9,931 nt of DNA from an uncultured Bordetella sp. (GTDB lineage Bacteria > Pseudomonadota > Gammaproteobacteria > Burkholderiales > Burkholderiaceae_B): contig CALGFL010000283.1 of the NCBI GenBank assembly GCA_937881145.1, forward strand, positions 1 to 9,931, given 5' to 3'. A program made the position numbers and the translations under genes. Position 1 is the stretch's first letter; the number at the start of each line of letters is the position of its first letter. Positions 9,298 to 9,931 of the stretch are shown here, piece after piece. The notes under the pieces were generated by a model. That model saw nothing but the letters and a program-made list of their open reading frames with translations. It searched no databases and was not told the DNA's origin.

Positions 9298-9931
9298 TCA
9301 CGCCTGCTGTTCGCGGCACCGCTGTATGGCCTTGGCGGCCACGACGCCGTCGGCCATGGCGGTGACGACGCAGGGGTGCATGCGGTTGGCGACTTCGCCT
9401 ATGGCGTAGACGCCGCGCAGGCTCGCCTGCGCGGTGGCGGTATCGGTGCGGATGTAGCCGCGCTCGTCGCGCGCCAGATTCAGGCCGTCGGCAAAGGCCG
9501 CCTGCGGCTCCCAGCCGTAGAACACCAGGATGAGGTCGTAGGGGCGGTCGTTGACCGTGCGCGCGGCAGGGTCGACGTCATAGGCGCCGCGATGCACGCC
9601 GGCATCGCCCGCGCGGGCTACCCATTGTGATTGCGCACGCACCGTGCGCGAGTAGAGATTCACCGACTTCGCGCCGCGGCCGCGCACGTAGACGAAGTTC
9701 TCGAAGGCATTGTCGCCGCCGCCCAGCACGGCCACCGACAGGCCGGTGTAGTCCTGGGCCACGATGGCGGAGCCGGGCCCCACCAGCACGCCGGGCCAGC
9801 GCGCCCGACGCGCATAGCCCGCCAGATTGCGCGCCAGCACGCCGGAAGCGATGACCAGGGCGTGACCGCGCACGGCCTTGCCCGGTGCAACCGGTTCGAC
9901 GACGTAGAGGTTTTCTTCGACGCGGACCTGC
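9298..9931 (-). CDS. FAD/NAD(P)-dependent oxidoreductase, thioredoxin-reductase-like (5' end outside window)
   Basis: The visible 210 residues are the C-terminal part; the frame is open to the right edge, so the true start is outside. The pyridine-nucleotide binding loop reads VAVLGGGDNAFEN (about residues 66-78 of the visible part) and the C-terminal FAD-binding segment reads GVYAIGEVANRMHPCVVTAMADG (about 173-195). Spacing and sequence fit the thioredoxin-reductase fold, but the redox-active CxxC that normally precedes the nucleotide loop is absent: the stretch there is PGSAIVAQDYTGLSVAVLGG. This suggests a ferredoxin/flavodoxin-NADP reductase-like or other disulfide-free relative. Partner and pathway are not visible. 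It converges on the M61 gene with only 13 bases between, and no terminator is seen there. Confidence 0.85.
   Translation of the reverse strand, partial: QVRVEENLYVVEPVAPGKAVRGHALVIASGVLARNLAGYARRARWPGVLVGPGSAIVAQDYTGLSVAVLGGGDNAFENFVYVRGRGAKSVNLYSRTVRAQSQWVARAGDAGVHRGAYDVDPAARTVNDRPYDLILVFYGWEPQAAFADGLNLARDERGYIRTDTATAQASLRGVYAIGEVANRMHPCVVTAMADGVVAAKAIQRCREQQA

Overview
The window is a high-GC betaproteobacterial chromosome segment, most likely from the Alcaligenaceae (Bordetella/Achromobacter group). I judge this from protein wording (for example the beta, gamma and c subunits) and overall style, not from a search. Its core is the F1Fo ATP synthase operon on the minus strand, read right to left: atpI (about 6444-5980), atpB (a), atpE (c), atpF (b), atpH (delta), atpA (alpha), atpG (gamma) and the first 312 codons of atpD (beta), which runs off the left edge. 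Gene order is the standard bacterial one; atpC would be expected beyond position 1. To the right lie a crotonase-family enoyl-CoA hydratase (minus), a divergently read M61-family metallopeptidase with a C-terminal PDZ domain (plus), and the 3' part of a thioredoxin-reductase-like FAD oxidoreductase (minus) that runs off the right edge.

The most striking feature is in atpA. An in-frame TAA at 2028-2030 ends alpha after 472 residues, yet the same frame continues for 40 well-formed residues to a second TAA at 1905-1907. Counting the stop as one codon gives exactly 513 residues, the length of E. coli alpha. A single G-to-T change (GAA to TAA) would explain it. It is either a sequencing/assembly error, a recent nonsense mutation, or a read-through site. 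It also leaves about 140 bases untranslated before atpG, where 16 would be normal.

The non-coding parts of the operon are structured. Upstream of atpI (6472-6648) I see a sigma70-like promoter (TTGCGA-N18-TATACT), a 16-bp near-perfect dyad over its -35 box, a second dyad just after the predicted start, and a leader with three copies of the self-complementary GGCGCC. The leader ends in a GC stem followed by a U-rich run immediately before atpI, which resembles an attenuator. Between atpB and atpE an AU-rich stretch precedes a good ribosome-binding site, like the translational enhancer of E. coli atpE. Between atpE and atpF the 133-base gap holds two strong hairpins whose G-U pairs form only in the operon-sense RNA. 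Together these suggest post-transcriptional setting of the high subunit c dose, but this is inference.

The right-hand genes look like ordinary housekeeping genes with no visible functional link to the ATP synthase. I found no tRNA, rRNA, CRISPR array, insertion sequence or phage gene, and no convincing unknown protein system.
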